In this document: positions 27,101 to 42,100 of the stretch, in pieces
Layout: every line of letters starts with the position of its first letter
Numbering within the stretch: position 1 is the stretch's first letter
Origin: Apteryx mantelli
Taxonomy: Eukaryota > Chordata > Aves > Apterygiformes > Apterygidae
Assembly (NCBI RefSeq): GCF_036417845.1
Contig: NC_090020.1
Span: forward strand, 45,368,425-45,432,424
Length of the DNA stretch: 64,000 nucleotides
Direction: 5' to 3'
The notes under the pieces: model-generated
The model's input: only the letters and a program-made list of their open reading frames with translations
Told to the model about the DNA's origin: nothing
Database searches by the model: none
Translations under genes and position numbers: made by a program

Positions 27101-30100
27101 CATCTCCCAGTTGCCTTTGAAAGAGGCACTTGTAAACTGGCCAGCACAGAGCTATATTACACACCAGCAGCTTCCTGGATCCAGACCAATAGGTTCCTGG
27201 GCCTGGGATTATAGCACAGACTCTGGAGCACATCTGCCTTACAGCAGAGATGGCCTGAGGGCAGCCCTAGGGACCACAGCCACAGCACATCGCTGGGTGA
27301 TACCTGCTCCCCAGTATAGACAGCCACTGGGCTTGGCTAGATTTCTAAATATTCAGCTCATGTCTCCCTCTTCTCTGAGCATCTCTGAAACAGTTTAATA
27401 GAATACTACCAACTGAAATACTAAAACACTGCATAAAAAACACATCTTGTTTGTGACAGATGACCATAAAATATTGTGTGCAGACTGTTTTAAGTGCAGT
27501 TGAGTAAGCTCTTCATCTCAAAACACTTTAAGAAGGCACAGAAGAACTTGCAACAGAGCTGCCTGTGCACAAGCTTCCAGCGACTGCCCATTTACACTTC
27601 CAGGACACCTCTATTAGCAATCTTTTCCAACAATCCCAGTTTCAATGATTCTGTAGGAACACAATTTAAACAAGCATAAATAGCAGGTACATTTATCTCC
27701 ACAGGCACCTTAAGAGACTGAATTTCAAAATGAATTGAGTGTCAAAAAATCCAACAGATTATAATTATAATCAATTATTTCTTCTTAAGCTTTAAATTAT
27801 AAAGCAATTACAATTAAAGCTCTAAGTTTTCCTGAAGTTTTAGTGAAACAACTTTTGAAACAGAACCTCCTCGGAAAATAGGCTTTTTCACGGTTCAGCA
27901 GACCACCAGTTTATGCCTTATCAGATGTTTCCCTTCCTTTCTGACCCTACAAATAACACACAGCACCTTTTCTGGGCAAGATCATCGCAATCTCCAAGAA
28001 TCTCTAACAACCTCAGGAACATTATCTGCTTTCTCTATATGGTTTTTAGCCTGAGCTGGGCTTCACACTGCTGGCAAGCTGGACAGCCATGGATCTTTGA
28101 TCTAGTTTGGCTTTAAATACATTATTCATTTCTATACATAACAAGCCATTCTCTTTGCCTTTGCTACTGTACTATGCAGATTTTTCCCTCGCATTCCTTA
28201 TCAATTCTGCCTTTAAAAAACAAACATTCATCAAAATATTAGTAGCTTGTACATTTTCAGTGAAATATCTTGTTAACTTACATTCATTAGTGCTCAGGGC
28301 TTCTTCAAGATGAATGTAGAAATCAGATTTCTGTGCCAGTACTCCAAGGTTCACTACCTTTGACTAGACCATGAAAGTATAAGAGAGTGTACATGAATAT
28401 GCAAATATATTTTTACATATTAATTAGATTCTTTTCCTACTGACAGGACAAGAGATTTGAAGAAAGAAAGCATTAAAATTGGTATTGTCTCAGAAGACTA
28501 AAAAGCATATTTAAGATTTGCTTGGAGAAATACACAAGGTATGCAGTATCACATTGAGTCTTGTTTTTACCTGTGTATCATTTTCTTGTTCTGGAGCAGC
28601 GTATCGTGGTATAAGACCAGGAACTGTTGGGATGAAGAAAGGGGCTGACTTGGGAACTTTTGGTGGCTCTCTTGGTTTATTCTTTTTCTGTTAATTAGAT
28701 ATTTGAATTAAAGTCATCATCACAGTAGGAACAATTGGGAGGGTTTTTTTTGTTAAAAGAATTATTTTTAAAATCCTTACTGTGAAAATTATAAGGACTG
28801 ATCAAAAAGTAAAGAGATAGAAAAAACATTTTACCACTTAATATGAAGATATTTAGCTGAACAACTCCCCACCCCAATCCCAGAAATTGTGAAAAGCAAC
28901 AGTCTTCTACTGCAAAATCCTAAACAACACAAGAAAGGTGTGATCAAGTCTTGAATAGATAAATGCAGCTCACAGGGCAAGAGCAAATACATCTGGCTGT
29001 ATGCTATTGTTTTTTTTCATCCTCTTCTCTTAGTTATGGGAATGCTTGACAGTGGTTTGGAAGCATAACCTAGAACAGCTTCACAGGCACTTATTAAGCT
29101 ATGTTGACATGGAAATTCCTTCCTTCAGACAGCTATTTTAAGCCTTGCAGAAATAATAATGCAAAAGTTACTAAACAGTCCTTCCTTCTCAAGGATTTCT
29201 TGAGCGCCACAGAAACTTTTAAGACAACCGTCTGTTTTACATTACAGGAGAAATAACATTTATTTAACCTACTCTGAGAAAAGCACACAACCCAAATACT
29301 ACACTAGGTAAGTGACAGTGTGCCTGTATCATTACCTTGATGATATCAAGATTGAGGAGATTCTTCCACCTTGACTCAGGTAATAAGGATAGGGTTATCA
29401 GCTGCTCCCCCAATTGCTCAGGTGAATCATATTCTATCATTTCACCACATGTTTCTTCAGCTCCTGCTGCATCCACATCTTTCAAGAACAGGTATCTTTT
29501 GTTAACATATGCACTTCAGTTTGTTTTTTTTTTAATTAGAACATGAGTATTTCTTTTGCAATTTTTGAAAAATGTGTGTATATATAACATCCATATAAAT
29601 TTGTGCTAGCATAACATATAGCTCACAAGCTACAGAAACAATCTTTATTAACTTGGTAAAGTAATTTATTTAAGTTCAACAGAAAGAATAATAGAATACT
29701 TTTCAATTTTTTTGTTAACTAATTATTTTAAAATATGTATGCAGTGATCTTAGTTCTGAGTTACAAATTTTGAGAATTTTTGCATTTAAATGTGCACAAT
29801 ATTCATAACCTGTTCACAGCTATGACTGAAGCTGCACATAAAAATGAAGAAAATCTTAACATTAAAGCACAACATCACACAATAAAAATCTGCTCTAGAC
29901 TTCTGTGTGGTCTTGACCACTTTCACTTTCCCCTTCCTATTTGCAAAATCCATTAGTATTACACATGGCTGAAACTATGACTGTCATAGAAGAGCCTAAA
30001 GCCACAAAGAAACTTAAAAAATTAAAAGCTCAGCGCAGCCAAACAGAAACCTTACATTTGCTGAAGACAGGAAATGAATTCACGTGTTCGGCCAGAACCA

Positions 30101-33100
30101 GACACTGCTTACAGGACCAGAACATTCAAAGTTTTGGGATGAAATTCTGTCTCCTTAATTTAAGGATATGAATTAAGTATATGCTTAATGAAGCAGTCAC
30201 GGCTGAGTAAGTTCCTCCCTTCTTTACGTGGCCAATACAGAGAGTTAGTGGTGTCTCTCCTTCTCCAGAGAGATCTAAACATAGGCACTTACCTTAGGAG
30301 AACTGCTAGACTTGAGCAGACAAGATCTCCCTCTAGAGGCTTTCAGAAGCACAACTATTTCTCTCTATTAACTGTATGAGAAATGCAATTGAGGCCTTTC
30401 TCCCACTGGGAATCCAATAAGGATAGAAGCTAGGCAGGCTGAACACAGTTCTCTTGCCACCATGACAATACCCAGCACTAAAACTCCTATGGAATATATG
30501 CGGGCAAAAAAGCTCACAGAATCACAGAATGGTTGAGGTTGGAAGGGACCTCTGGAGATCATCTAGTCCAACCCTGCTCAAGTAGGGTTACCTAGAGTAC
30601 GTTGCACAGGATCGCATCCAGGCAGGTTTTGAATACCTCCAAGGAAGGAGACTCCACAACCTCTCAGAGCACTGGAACAGGTTGCCCAGTCACTCTCACA
30701 GTGAAGAAGCTTTTCCTCATATTCAGATGGAACTGTCTGTGTTTCAGTTTGTGCCCATTGCCTCGCGTCCTGTCACTGGGCACCACTGAAAAGAGTCTGG
30801 CTCCATTCTCTTGACACCCTCCCTTCAGATACTTCTACACGTTAATAAGATCTCCTCTCAAGCCTTCTCTTCTCCAGGCTAAACAGGCCCAGCTCTCTCA
30901 GTCTTTCCTCAGAAGAGAGATGCTCCAGTCCCCCTAATCATCTTTGTGGCCCTTCGCTGGACTTGCTCCAGTAGTGCCACATCCCTCTTGTACTGGGGAG
31001 CCCAGAACTGGACGCAGTACTCCAGATGTGGCCTCAGCAGGGCTGAGTAGAGGGGGAGAATCACCTCCCTCCACCTGCTGGCAGTGCTCTTCCTGATGCA
31101 CCCCAGGATACCATTGGCCTTCTTGGCCACAAGGGCACATTGCTGCCTCATGCTTAACTTGGTGTCCACCAGCACTCCCAAGTCCTTCTCGGCAGAGCTG
31201 CTTTTCAGCAGGTCAGCCCCCAACCTGTACTGGTGCATGGGGTTATCCCTCCCCAGGTGCAGGACCCTGCACTTGCCTTTGTTGAACTTCATGAGGTTCC
31301 TCTCCGCCCACCTCTCCAGCCTCTCCAGGTCTCTCTGAATGGCAGCACAGCCCTCTGGTGTATCGGCCACTCCTCCCAGTTTTGTATCATCGGCAAACTT
31401 GCTGAGGGTGCACTCTGTCCCTTCATCCAGGTCATTGATGAAGAAGTTGAACAAGACTGGACCCAGTCCTGACCCCTGGGGGACACCGCTAGCTACAGGC
31501 CTCCAACTAGACTGCGCCGCTGATCACAACCCTCTGAGCTCTGCCATTCAGCCAGTTCTCAATCCACCTCACTGTCCACTCATCTAGCCCACACTTCCTG
31601 AGCTTGTCTATGAGGATGTTATGGGAGACAGTGTCAAAAGCCTCGCCGAAGTCAAGGTAGACAACACCCACTGCTCAAAGTTGGGAGAAAGGGGAACAAA
31701 AAACCATCCCCGTCACCGAGTTTTCACTGAGAAAGCTACAGTGTCTTTGATAAGAAATTCAATACCAAATTGAAAATATTCTTTTCATCTGAAGATTACC
31801 TTGCACAGGGCAAGTTCCAGGAAGCATTACCATAGAAGGTTTGTAATCTGCTGGAAGGGGCCGTAAAGAGACGAGCGAATACAGAGAACGATTTGACCTG
31901 AAAAATAAGACAGACATTTTAAAAACAATTTTCAGGTGAATGGGAGAAAATACTTTAGACAGGATTTTACTGCAATCTGATACTACCACACTATGACAAA
32001 TCACCAGGTTCTACTCAAAATTAGATTTCCTCATCTACAAGGTAAACAAGAAATGAAATGTGACGATATGTTTTCTAAAAATCTGAAACATGGAAGTTAT
32101 GCTTCAGTATTACTGTCAAAAGCCTTTAATACTTACGCCATTATGAAGCAAGTTTACTTCAACTAGTTTATGTATTTGAAATGGCAAAACTGCCTACCAA
32201 AAAAGTTTGCTCTATACTCAATATATACAATGCATTATGCAAATATAAATGATTTATTCTGCTTTCACAGAATTTCAGAGGGGTACTCTTAGAAAACTTT
32301 CTTGCAGTTTGGAACCACAAAGAGTTATCTGTAAAGAGAACACACGCAAATCATGTTGCCAAATGACTTTCTGTCAATATTAACGAGGGCTAGATAAAAC
32401 CATCCGTCTTATGGACAAGGAAGCACATTTCACTTGAGCATAGAAAGGTCTAACAACTGAACACTCCAAAAGTTAAACCACTGCCAACAACTGTAAACTG
32501 AAAAATCTGTCTAGTACAAGGAACAAAATCAGACTAATTAAATCATGTCCTAGATCTAATCAGTCATTTGCCTCAAAGTCATATCAGTAGATTGAATTAA
32601 AATGCATTTTTGTTTACACCTACGTTGATCATTAATAAACAGAAATAATCACTATTTCCAAATTCTACTCAAAAGTCTCAGGCAACGTTGTATAGCAGGG
32701 CAAAAAGAGGAGCCTTTAGAAAGTGACACTATATGAGTGACAAACATTTCGAAGGGCAAAAATATAAGTAGAGTCAAACAAAAAAACATTAATAGTGCTA
32801 TAATAGGAATTCTTTAGAGTAAGAGAGAAGCATTTAGGAAAAAGGGTTCAGTTAATTATGAGAAAAAGTCCTAATCATAAGAGATTTCAAGGTTTACAGA
32901 TCACAACACCAGACAATATCTCAGTCTTATTTAGAAACAGAGGAGACAAAACTCTAGAGGGTGATACTTTACAGAACGATTCTGTATTTGCCATTAAGTT
33001 GATTACAAGAATTATTCTCCAGCTCATAAATTCTGTATAGAAATAATGTATTACATACTCACCACAAATAAATTCCAAGCTCATCCACATGTGATGAAGC

Positions 33101-36100
33101 TAGAAAATCTCCTGTAGGAGACATAGTAATGCTCACAGCTGCAGAGTCTAGCAGAAAACAATCTATGAGGCTAAGGAGAGAAAATACAAAACAGAAATTA
33201 CGGCATAACCATGACTGAATGTAAGCAAAACACTGGAAGCATATAAACAAACCAGACTATTAGAAGTGTTCAAATACTACATATATAAATTTAATGAATG
33301 AATGATACTGGCCAACCAATCACTCACTAACCTCTCTAGAGCTCTCTAAAATCAGCCAGAGCTGGTACATTCATGCTACCTCCTTAGACATGGATGTTTT
33401 GTGGAAAATATGATGAACCATCTGTCCACAATCAGCTCTTCAGGCCTAGCACTAACCTTTTTAGTGGCAATAGATTTTACACTTCCAATCAGCCCCAGGC
33501 TGTTCTGACCTCATCTTTTAATTCTCTACCATTAGTTGTCAGCTCCCTCAAGATACTTCATACACACTTGGGTAAGTGTGTTCCTGAAGTGCAAAATGAA
33601 CTGTACCCTGCAAAATCTGATTATCTGCAACAGTTTGTCTTGGCATACATCAAGCTGGCATCTCCAGCATGATATACCATTCCCTCATCACTCCTTTTAC
33701 TACTGCAAAAAAATGAGAAAACATCACATAAAAAGAAACATAAAATATACTGAAGTCTGTGACTATTGCGTAACAGTAAGTCACTTTTCAGTTCAAGCCC
33801 TTGTCAGAAGTCCTGGGTGATCCACAGGAAACCTCCGTCCAAGTCCTGGTTCTTAGCACTGCTTGTCATTTGCTGACACATACATTTCAGTTACTTCAAA
33901 TCTTAAAAGTAGTTGAGTTAGATGACCAGTTCACTGACAGAAACAGGAAAAACTTAACGGAGAGTATGAATGCTTTTTTCTTATTTACAGACTGAAATCA
34001 GAAGTAAAGTGAGAAGGGCTGACTGCAGTTAGTGCTACAATTATGGAGGACACAGCAGTAATAACTTATTCTGTTCACAAACTACAGGAAAATGTTAATT
34101 TCAGCAAAGCAGTTAAAACGCAAATCTTGTGAGCATACATTTTTAAGGCAATCAGCAATCTTACGAAGATTTGACAAATGAAGTTTAAAATTTCATTTCT
34201 GTGAACTGAATGGATTTTTTAAATTCCTTTTGAATGTTGTTAGACACAAATTACAAGTTAAAAGTTAATCAGGTAAGTAAGAACCATATCATTCATCCCT
34301 TCCAACATAAAATAAATGAACACTAAACCCATAAATGCCTGAACATGCATTAATGTAGTGTGTGCTGGCTAAAAAATTTACCATAAGGACTGTTTTTGTT
34401 GCAAATCCATCTTTTTAACTTAATCTTTATCAATAAGTGAGAATTATTGTTCAATAAAGTAACCATGAAGAACAAATGCAACACAAAATTAAAAGTTGAA
34501 TTAAATCAACCTTTCCTACTTACTGATTTTAAATCATGATTAGAATTATAGACTTTAAAAAAAATCATGGCAGGACAATGAGACACATCCCTGTGATTCT
34601 CACACAAAATGTACAGTAATTGCTAAATGAATCCTGTCTGGACTGAAGACATTCATCTTTACACTTCCTGCCTTACTGCAAAAATAGGACCATGGAAAGT
34701 ATAAAATAAGAAACTGCCGGAAGAGAAAGTCTGATCTATCAGGGCATCTGAATGACAACAGGTTTCTTTCTTAACTCTGTCTCAAGATTTCCATCCAAAG
34801 CATAAACCAAAAGGTTTTATAAAGACAGATATCACAGCATTCTCTGTTAATGCTCAGCTTCACAATCCTTGGATTCATTTTTCATAATAACTGATCATTC
34901 AAAATTGCAAAAGATAGCAGTTGTCACTGCAGATGCAAGGGACTTCAAAAAACCCTACTTCTGTTTTTCAACTAACTGATCACTCGCAGTCACCATCAGA
35001 GGAAATTCTGAATATATGAACTACTCTGCATCAGTTATTAGTCTGTGAATTGGCAATACTACATTTCTGCACATTCCAGTGCTATTGTCACTGTTTGTTA
35101 GTGAATTTAATGTTACCATGCAGGCAGTAATGAAGAAAAGAGAAAAAAAAGTTATAATTGGAAAGTCAGAGGGAAAGGGGTCACCAAGGAGATAAACTAA
35201 TATACTGAACCAACTACTTTTTTCTCCCCTTAGTACTGTTCATCTCACAGACAGAATGAGGTGCACTGCTGGAAAGAAAATGTATGTTATTGTGTAACTG
35301 AAGACTGCATTATAATATGCACAAATAAAGCAAGAAAGAGAATTTATGTTGCCCAGCAACTTTAATTGCATCTTTTCCTATTTTTGGGTGCTAAACAAAC
35401 AACTTTCATAATATAATTTTAAGAATGTTTATGCAATGCCCCCTTAAAGAACAAGAATTAAAGCTTTCTCTTGCTGCAAACATACTGACATGCATTTGTA
35501 AGAACACAGAAGACTTTTTTTCAAGAAGACATTTTTAGCATTTAGAAGAGAAATACTTAAGCAAATGTGGAAAGGCAACTCAGAAGCAAACCATCTACAC
35601 AAATTTCTTAATGTTTATGCCAAATTTCTCTTCAACTGTATGTGTTTGTACCATGCACACTGGTATGAATGCCCTGTCATAAAAATTTAAATCTAACATG
35701 TATGAACAGTAACACTACATCCAATACTCAATTTCTTTTCTTACTCAGCCAACACTAAAACTCAAGTCAAAATATGAATGAAAGAAGACAAGGAATTTTA
35801 ACATTATTTTAGAGATAACTTCCTAGAGCTGTAGTCCCAGCTTCCTTAGAAAATGAACACAAGCATTTCTTGGACAAATTTAGTTTCTACTTAGTTTCTT
35901 TAAATAATCTTAAGTATTCCATATAAACCTTACTTCTCATAACAGATTTGCACTATTTATTTTGACCTGATCTTGGTATTTCAACCTCAAAAAATGGTTT
36001 TGTTTTAAAAAGTGATTTCTTGTATCATAGCTCATAAGAGTTTGATAATACTATTGGATACATATTACAGAAATTGCTCTGACATAAGGATAATGCTCAA

Positions 36101-39100
36101 ACAACAAAATAAGAACAAAGACAAACCAAGCCTCCACAGAAAGAAAAGCAAAGAGTGAAACAAAGGAAATTGAAAAATGTGTTAACAAATACATAGAAGC
36201 CCTAATGGAGTGTTAATTCTCCCCCCATTCATACTGGCCAGATGACAGTCTCCTTCCATCCTGTCCCATTTCAAACTAGTGCCATGCATCATGTAAAAAT
36301 AGGTCAATTGCTAGTTGAGACAAAACACATATTTTATAGTAAAATGAAAGCTGTCATAATATGCAAAATTATTTACCAAACCACTTCAACAAAATTAATC
36401 AATCCAAATGAAACCATTCAGTCCCAGATATCACTAGAGCTGCGCTCTAAATGCCACCACTTTAAATTACAAAGAATCAATCTGATGTGCTGCTAAAACA
36501 ATGCATGCAGCAAATGTGAAGTTACTTTTTTGCTTATTTTTTCTGGGCTCCTGAACAATGTTGTGCACTTGGCCAACTTTTCATTCCTAGAGAAGACTAC
36601 CTAGAGTCGATCAAATAGTATCATTTTTGGCAGTTATAAGCAAGCACAAATTAAAAATATAACTGAACTAAAACCTTATTGTGTTGCTAATATGAATGGA
36701 ATTGAGAAGAGGATTTGTATTTTTCTGTTTAGAAAACAACTGGGTTAACACTTCAGCACATCACAAAGCACTCATTTTAAGTTACCTCTTGCCATTTATA
36801 TTATAGTGCTGCTTCTCGCTTAAGAAGGAATTCACCCTTTTACTCCATATTTTATCATCAGATCTTCAGGAGACTGCTTTTCTAAGATTATATATTCTCA
36901 GTGAAAAGCTCATATTGCTAGCATCACACACAACACTGGGTACATGCAACTTCAAATTTCATACAGTACAGGTTCATGCCAGATAATAAAGCCAGGGGGC
37001 TTTTCACCACTTAACAAACAGAATGGGAATTAACATAACTGTCTGCTCTAGCTTTTTAAACTGACTCACCATCCAGAAGGAAGGTCCCAAGTCTTAATGG
37101 TACAGTCCATGGATGAAGTTATTAGCCAACGACCATCAGGACTGAAAGTCTATAAAAAAATAATCAATTTAAAGGCAAAACTGACAAGTCAGTCTATACA
37201 ATAGGTCTTGTTTTACATAGTTCAAGGTTAGATTGCTCTCTAAGATCAGAATGAAATGAATGGCCATAAAAAGAAATCTGACAAGAGAGATAAAAAGGTC
37301 AAAAATACAAGCTATTCCAGAATAAGTCTGCATATACTGACAAAGGTTACATATGGCTCTAGGGAAAGCATTTTGGGCTTCACGTATATTTATGATTAAA
37401 GCCACAGAGCATAAAACTGGGGGGGGGGGGGGGGGGGGGAGAGAATCAAATAAATACTCATTTCCTAGTACTCAGAATTAAGTCAGAAACTATAAATCAG
37501 AGTAATAAGTAAATACAGAGTATTTCAATGACCATTGCAAAGTGCTATTTCACAAGATGTAAAGTAAGGAAACAAGAGTGTAACATAACTTCAGACCTGT
37601 TTACATCTTGTATTTAACTGACATGTTTTGTCTACATAAACAGTTTAAGACTGTTGCACAGCTTTACACCTCAACGTGACTTTCAGTGTTCCTAATACTT
37701 ATGTTTTTCTGTTAAACCCAAAATTATAGCTTGTCATAAAATTATAATAAAATCCCAAAGCATGCTAAAAATATATGATCTTTTGAACACTGTATATTTT
37801 AAGTTGCAAACTAACATGACCACAGCTGCTATAGAGTTGACGTATACTTTTACTGTTCATAGCTGAACATAATACTCAATGAATTAATATATGCAAATTT
37901 ATCATCTTTAAAAATAATTAAGTATTTGTATATGTCACCTTTTGTTGTGGAAAATAAGTTAACCATTACCATGTCATTAATTCGTCCATGGTGTCCTGAG
38001 AATCTCCTGACAATCTTCCTGGTTTCTATATCCAAAACACTAATACCGAAGTCATCAAAGGCAATTCCCAGAATACCACTGCCAAAAACCAATAGCACAT
38101 TTGACAGTGAACACTCAAAGACAAACAACATCCTAACATTGCTCAAAAATAAATTTTATCCTGAGATAATCTCAGAGAAACAGGATTGTATTTCTTCAGA
38201 CTAAAAAAATTTCTTGTACAAGTAGTAGACAGTTGTACTTCAAAGTATCAGAAATTTAGGCTCTGTTAGTATCTTTGGTTGCCATCCTAGGCTTAAACAC
38301 TTAGAGCAAAACAATATGCATATGAAATCGTTTTAGTTTCTTACCTATCTCTGTGAAGCAGAATTCCACTTGGAGAAGAAGAAAGATCAGTGGAGTGAAC
38401 TAGGTCTTTAGTTTTGAATTTCCAAAATTTAATTAATCCTTCTCTTCCAGCAGTGATTGTCAGCTGGTTTAATCCATCCACTGCTACCCCTCTAATGGCC
38501 CCTTCATGTGCTACAGAGCAAGATAAAAGAAATTGCATTTCAGAATTCAAACGCACTATTCTGTATGTATAGTATATGCATACTACATATGAACAGTAAG
38601 CATGTGACAGAAAATTCCAAAGCTACCTGATAACTCTGCTTGAATATTATAAGTTTATTTCATCAGCAGAGAAACCAAATCCACAAAACAAGTTGCTTGC
38701 AAGTAAGCATTGTACAAGACTTACAAAGCAGCAGCAAATATACCACATAGAGGATACATGACATGAAATACATATATGCACAATCATTCAAAGGAAAAAC
38801 TTCACCACCACCACTCATGATGGAAGTCCTGCGTTTGCATATACTATTATTTAATTACCCAGTTGCAAAGAACTGGACTTGCTTATGATGCATGAAAGCA
38901 TTTCCATACATGAAAGTATTCCTTCATTTTTAAGCAGGAAGCACAAAACAGATGGAAAAATTTACTCAGAGAGAGAACGCTATAAGAAGCAGCCAAGTAC
39001 TGGAGATGTGATGGTCTCAAGAATAGCTTAGGTCAGAGGATCTCATGTTAGTGCTAACCATGTTGGCAACTGACAAATTTGTGTTGATTAAAACTAAATA

Positions 39101-42100
39101 GATGTCAACATCAGAACTATCAAACCTAGCAGGGATCCTTCCCTTCAGAGTAGGTTTCACATTAGTTCTGATGACAGTATAGGAAAGGACAGTGTAGGGT
39201 AATACAGCAACTGAAAAGTAAGATTCCTGATTTCAACTCAGAAACTGAGCTGACAGAATACTAATTTGTTGCTGTTCTGCTAAAAGGAGATATTTTAAAA
39301 GTGTAGCAATTCTTACCTCTTTCTTTGCCATAACACCCTCTGTGAATGCCAGACTGCATGTTATACACATCTACCTGCCCTGTTGACATCCCAATTACAG
39401 CAAAGTTTCCACATGAGGTAATATCAACTGCCTTTCAAGGGGAAAAAGACAAGCAAACATGAAAAAAAATCTTAAAGTACATACCTCATTAGTGAAGTTG
39501 TTAGAAGATACACAGTTTATCTTAGGAATGCAAATTTTTAAAATGTTTTTATTAAACTTCTTAAAGGAAAGCTGCACAGAATAAACAATAGCTTACCATC
39601 TCAAAAAAGCAGAGAAAGGAGATGTTAAAATAAGCAAACTGGCAACAAATAATAAATGAGACAGCACAGGCTTACAAGGGTAAATAATGAAATTCTGACT
39701 TAGTGACATCCATTTCCTCTCATAAGTCATACCAAACAGCACGAACGCTGTAACTTAAATAAGTAACCTATATTATTAAAACATCCGTGAATTCAATCCC
39801 TAAGATAAAAGCCAAGCGTGCCTGCTACCACTCCCCTTAAATGCCAGTATTGCCAATGGCACTAAAACAGTGTAAGTTCACACAGAGCTTAAGTTCTAAG
39901 AAACAGAGAAACAATGGTCTAGGTGTCTTTAAAAAGGTAAAGTCCAAAGGATCTGTTAAAAGAAACCACATATTTACAACAGAACTCATGCATCTACCAC
40001 AAACTGCTAAGTATAAGATAAGATAAAAAAGTTATCACAAGTAATATTACGAACTCATAGCACAACAGCTATGCCAGAGTAACTATTTGTGTTGCAAGCT
40101 CTTAAGCCACAGTAAACATTTATACCTCTTTCACAGAGTGCTTGACTTTCACTGTGTGCAGCTTAAGTTGCAAGATATTTTAAAGGGAATTTCCTGCCTG
40201 CAATTGAAAATACACTTTTCCTATTAAAAAAAAAAAAAAAAAAGTATCTTCAACAATTTGCCTTCACAGAGCAAGTATGAGAGTTTACCATCAGAGACAT
40301 ATAATCAACTCAACACCATTAAAAGAAATTAAAGATAAACATGGAACACCTAAGTAACTGAATCAGAGAACAGAATTTGTAGTTCACCTGAATGTTTAAG
40401 AGAAAATGCACGTTTGGCATTTTTCTAAAAACCATTTGCATTACAAAAAGTAAGTAGGAGACACTGAGCTCACAAAAAAGAATTTTGCGAAACAACTAAA
40501 TGAAACATCTCTAGCTAGTACTTTCTCCATCTAAATACTGCTTCTGTACAAACAACCAAACTGGCACACGCTGTAACACTGAAGAAACACTGGCATGAAT
40601 AAACTTACCGTTGCATATATATCAAGAGGTTTGTTTTTGCTAAATGCTTCCGGCCTCAGTTTATGAGTTCCCATAGAAGTTTTCTGATAGTTCCATGTTG
40701 TACAGGTTATATACCCTTGATGGCAGGCAACAATACCATCCCAGTCATTCTGACGAGCTACTTCTGCAGTGAAACACGCATTCATTTTAGGAACAGTAAT
40801 TTTGAAGTCAAATAAACTTCTCCTACATCACAGGTTACAGCATTTTTAAATATCTTTAGTCAAAACAATTTACATCAATGATTCATGCGGGACAGAGTCA
40901 AAGAGCTATCAAAAAAAAAAAAAATTTACCTGGCAAACACTACTGCATATGCTGTTGTAACTGGAATTCTAACAAAACAAACAATACTTTTTTGGTATGT
41001 TTCATCTGATATCTTTGTATACTTGAGTCAATGTGGTTTGAAAAGCATATATAAACTTAAACAGTTAAATTTAACAGTTCAAGCAGCATACATTTACAGC
41101 TGAAGCTGTAAACATTTTCTTAAGCTGCTGAACTAGCAAAAGGCACCAATTTAACATTCAAAGCAGGATTGAAGAACTAAGCCTGCTTCACATTGCAAAA
41201 GCCTTTTCTGCATTTGCAGAGAAATGTTTCCTCAGAAGTTCAGTACAACAATTTTGTTGTTAGAATCATGCAGGAATCTAAGTGATGAGCAAGTCTGCAT
41301 TTTTTCTGGATTTTATTCATTAAAAATTAGCATGAGGGGTTGAAATTGTGTATTTCTAGACCTTTAAAGAATAAAGCAACCAGATACAAAGCAGTTCACT
41401 TCATAAACCAAAGATAATGTAGTAGCAAAAATGCAAATCAAACTAAAACAAACTTAAATGCTTTCTTAGGTCTCCAAACACATTTAAATCAGTCAGCCAG
41501 AAGGTATGACATTCATTAAAAAAAAAAAGCATATACATTTGCAACAAGTATGTACAGATATAGTGTATAATTTCAAATGAATACATTTTAATAAAACAAA
41601 GATAGGAAAAAAGAAAATACAAAAGATTACTACTAAGTTTGCTTAACAAGAACAGCCGTAAGTGAGGTGTTGATTTATTATTAAATATGCCCCCGACTTA
41701 TTCAAAAGAATAGTCAGTTTATATAAAAATCTGGAGCCTTAAAAATAGGAGAGCGAAGGCAATACTATTCAGAACTTCTGGGAATGAAATAAGTGCATGC
41801 ACTAAAGAAAAAAAAAATCACTGCTTTCTGTTCACATATCTCAACCCTGACTTGGAACAATCACTCCTAATAGCAGCAAGTAAGCAGACACACGCACACA
41901 AAAACAACTGACATCACCAATGAGGTTGCTAACATTAATGCAAACTTCTGTGCTCACTTCTGTGTACCTAAGACAAGCATCTTTTAGCCAGGTCTCAAAA
42001 GTAACTGAATGGTAACTTTCTCTCCCATAAACCTACTTGAGTTATCAATGGGAAAACAGAATGTGAGCATTAGCATCATTTACTCCCTAAAGCACAGAAA

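Noticed and set aside
30909-31454. 181-codon minus-strand frame as a host gene
   Set aside because: It is the reverse transcriptase part of a CR1 retrotransposon inside a WDR36 intron.
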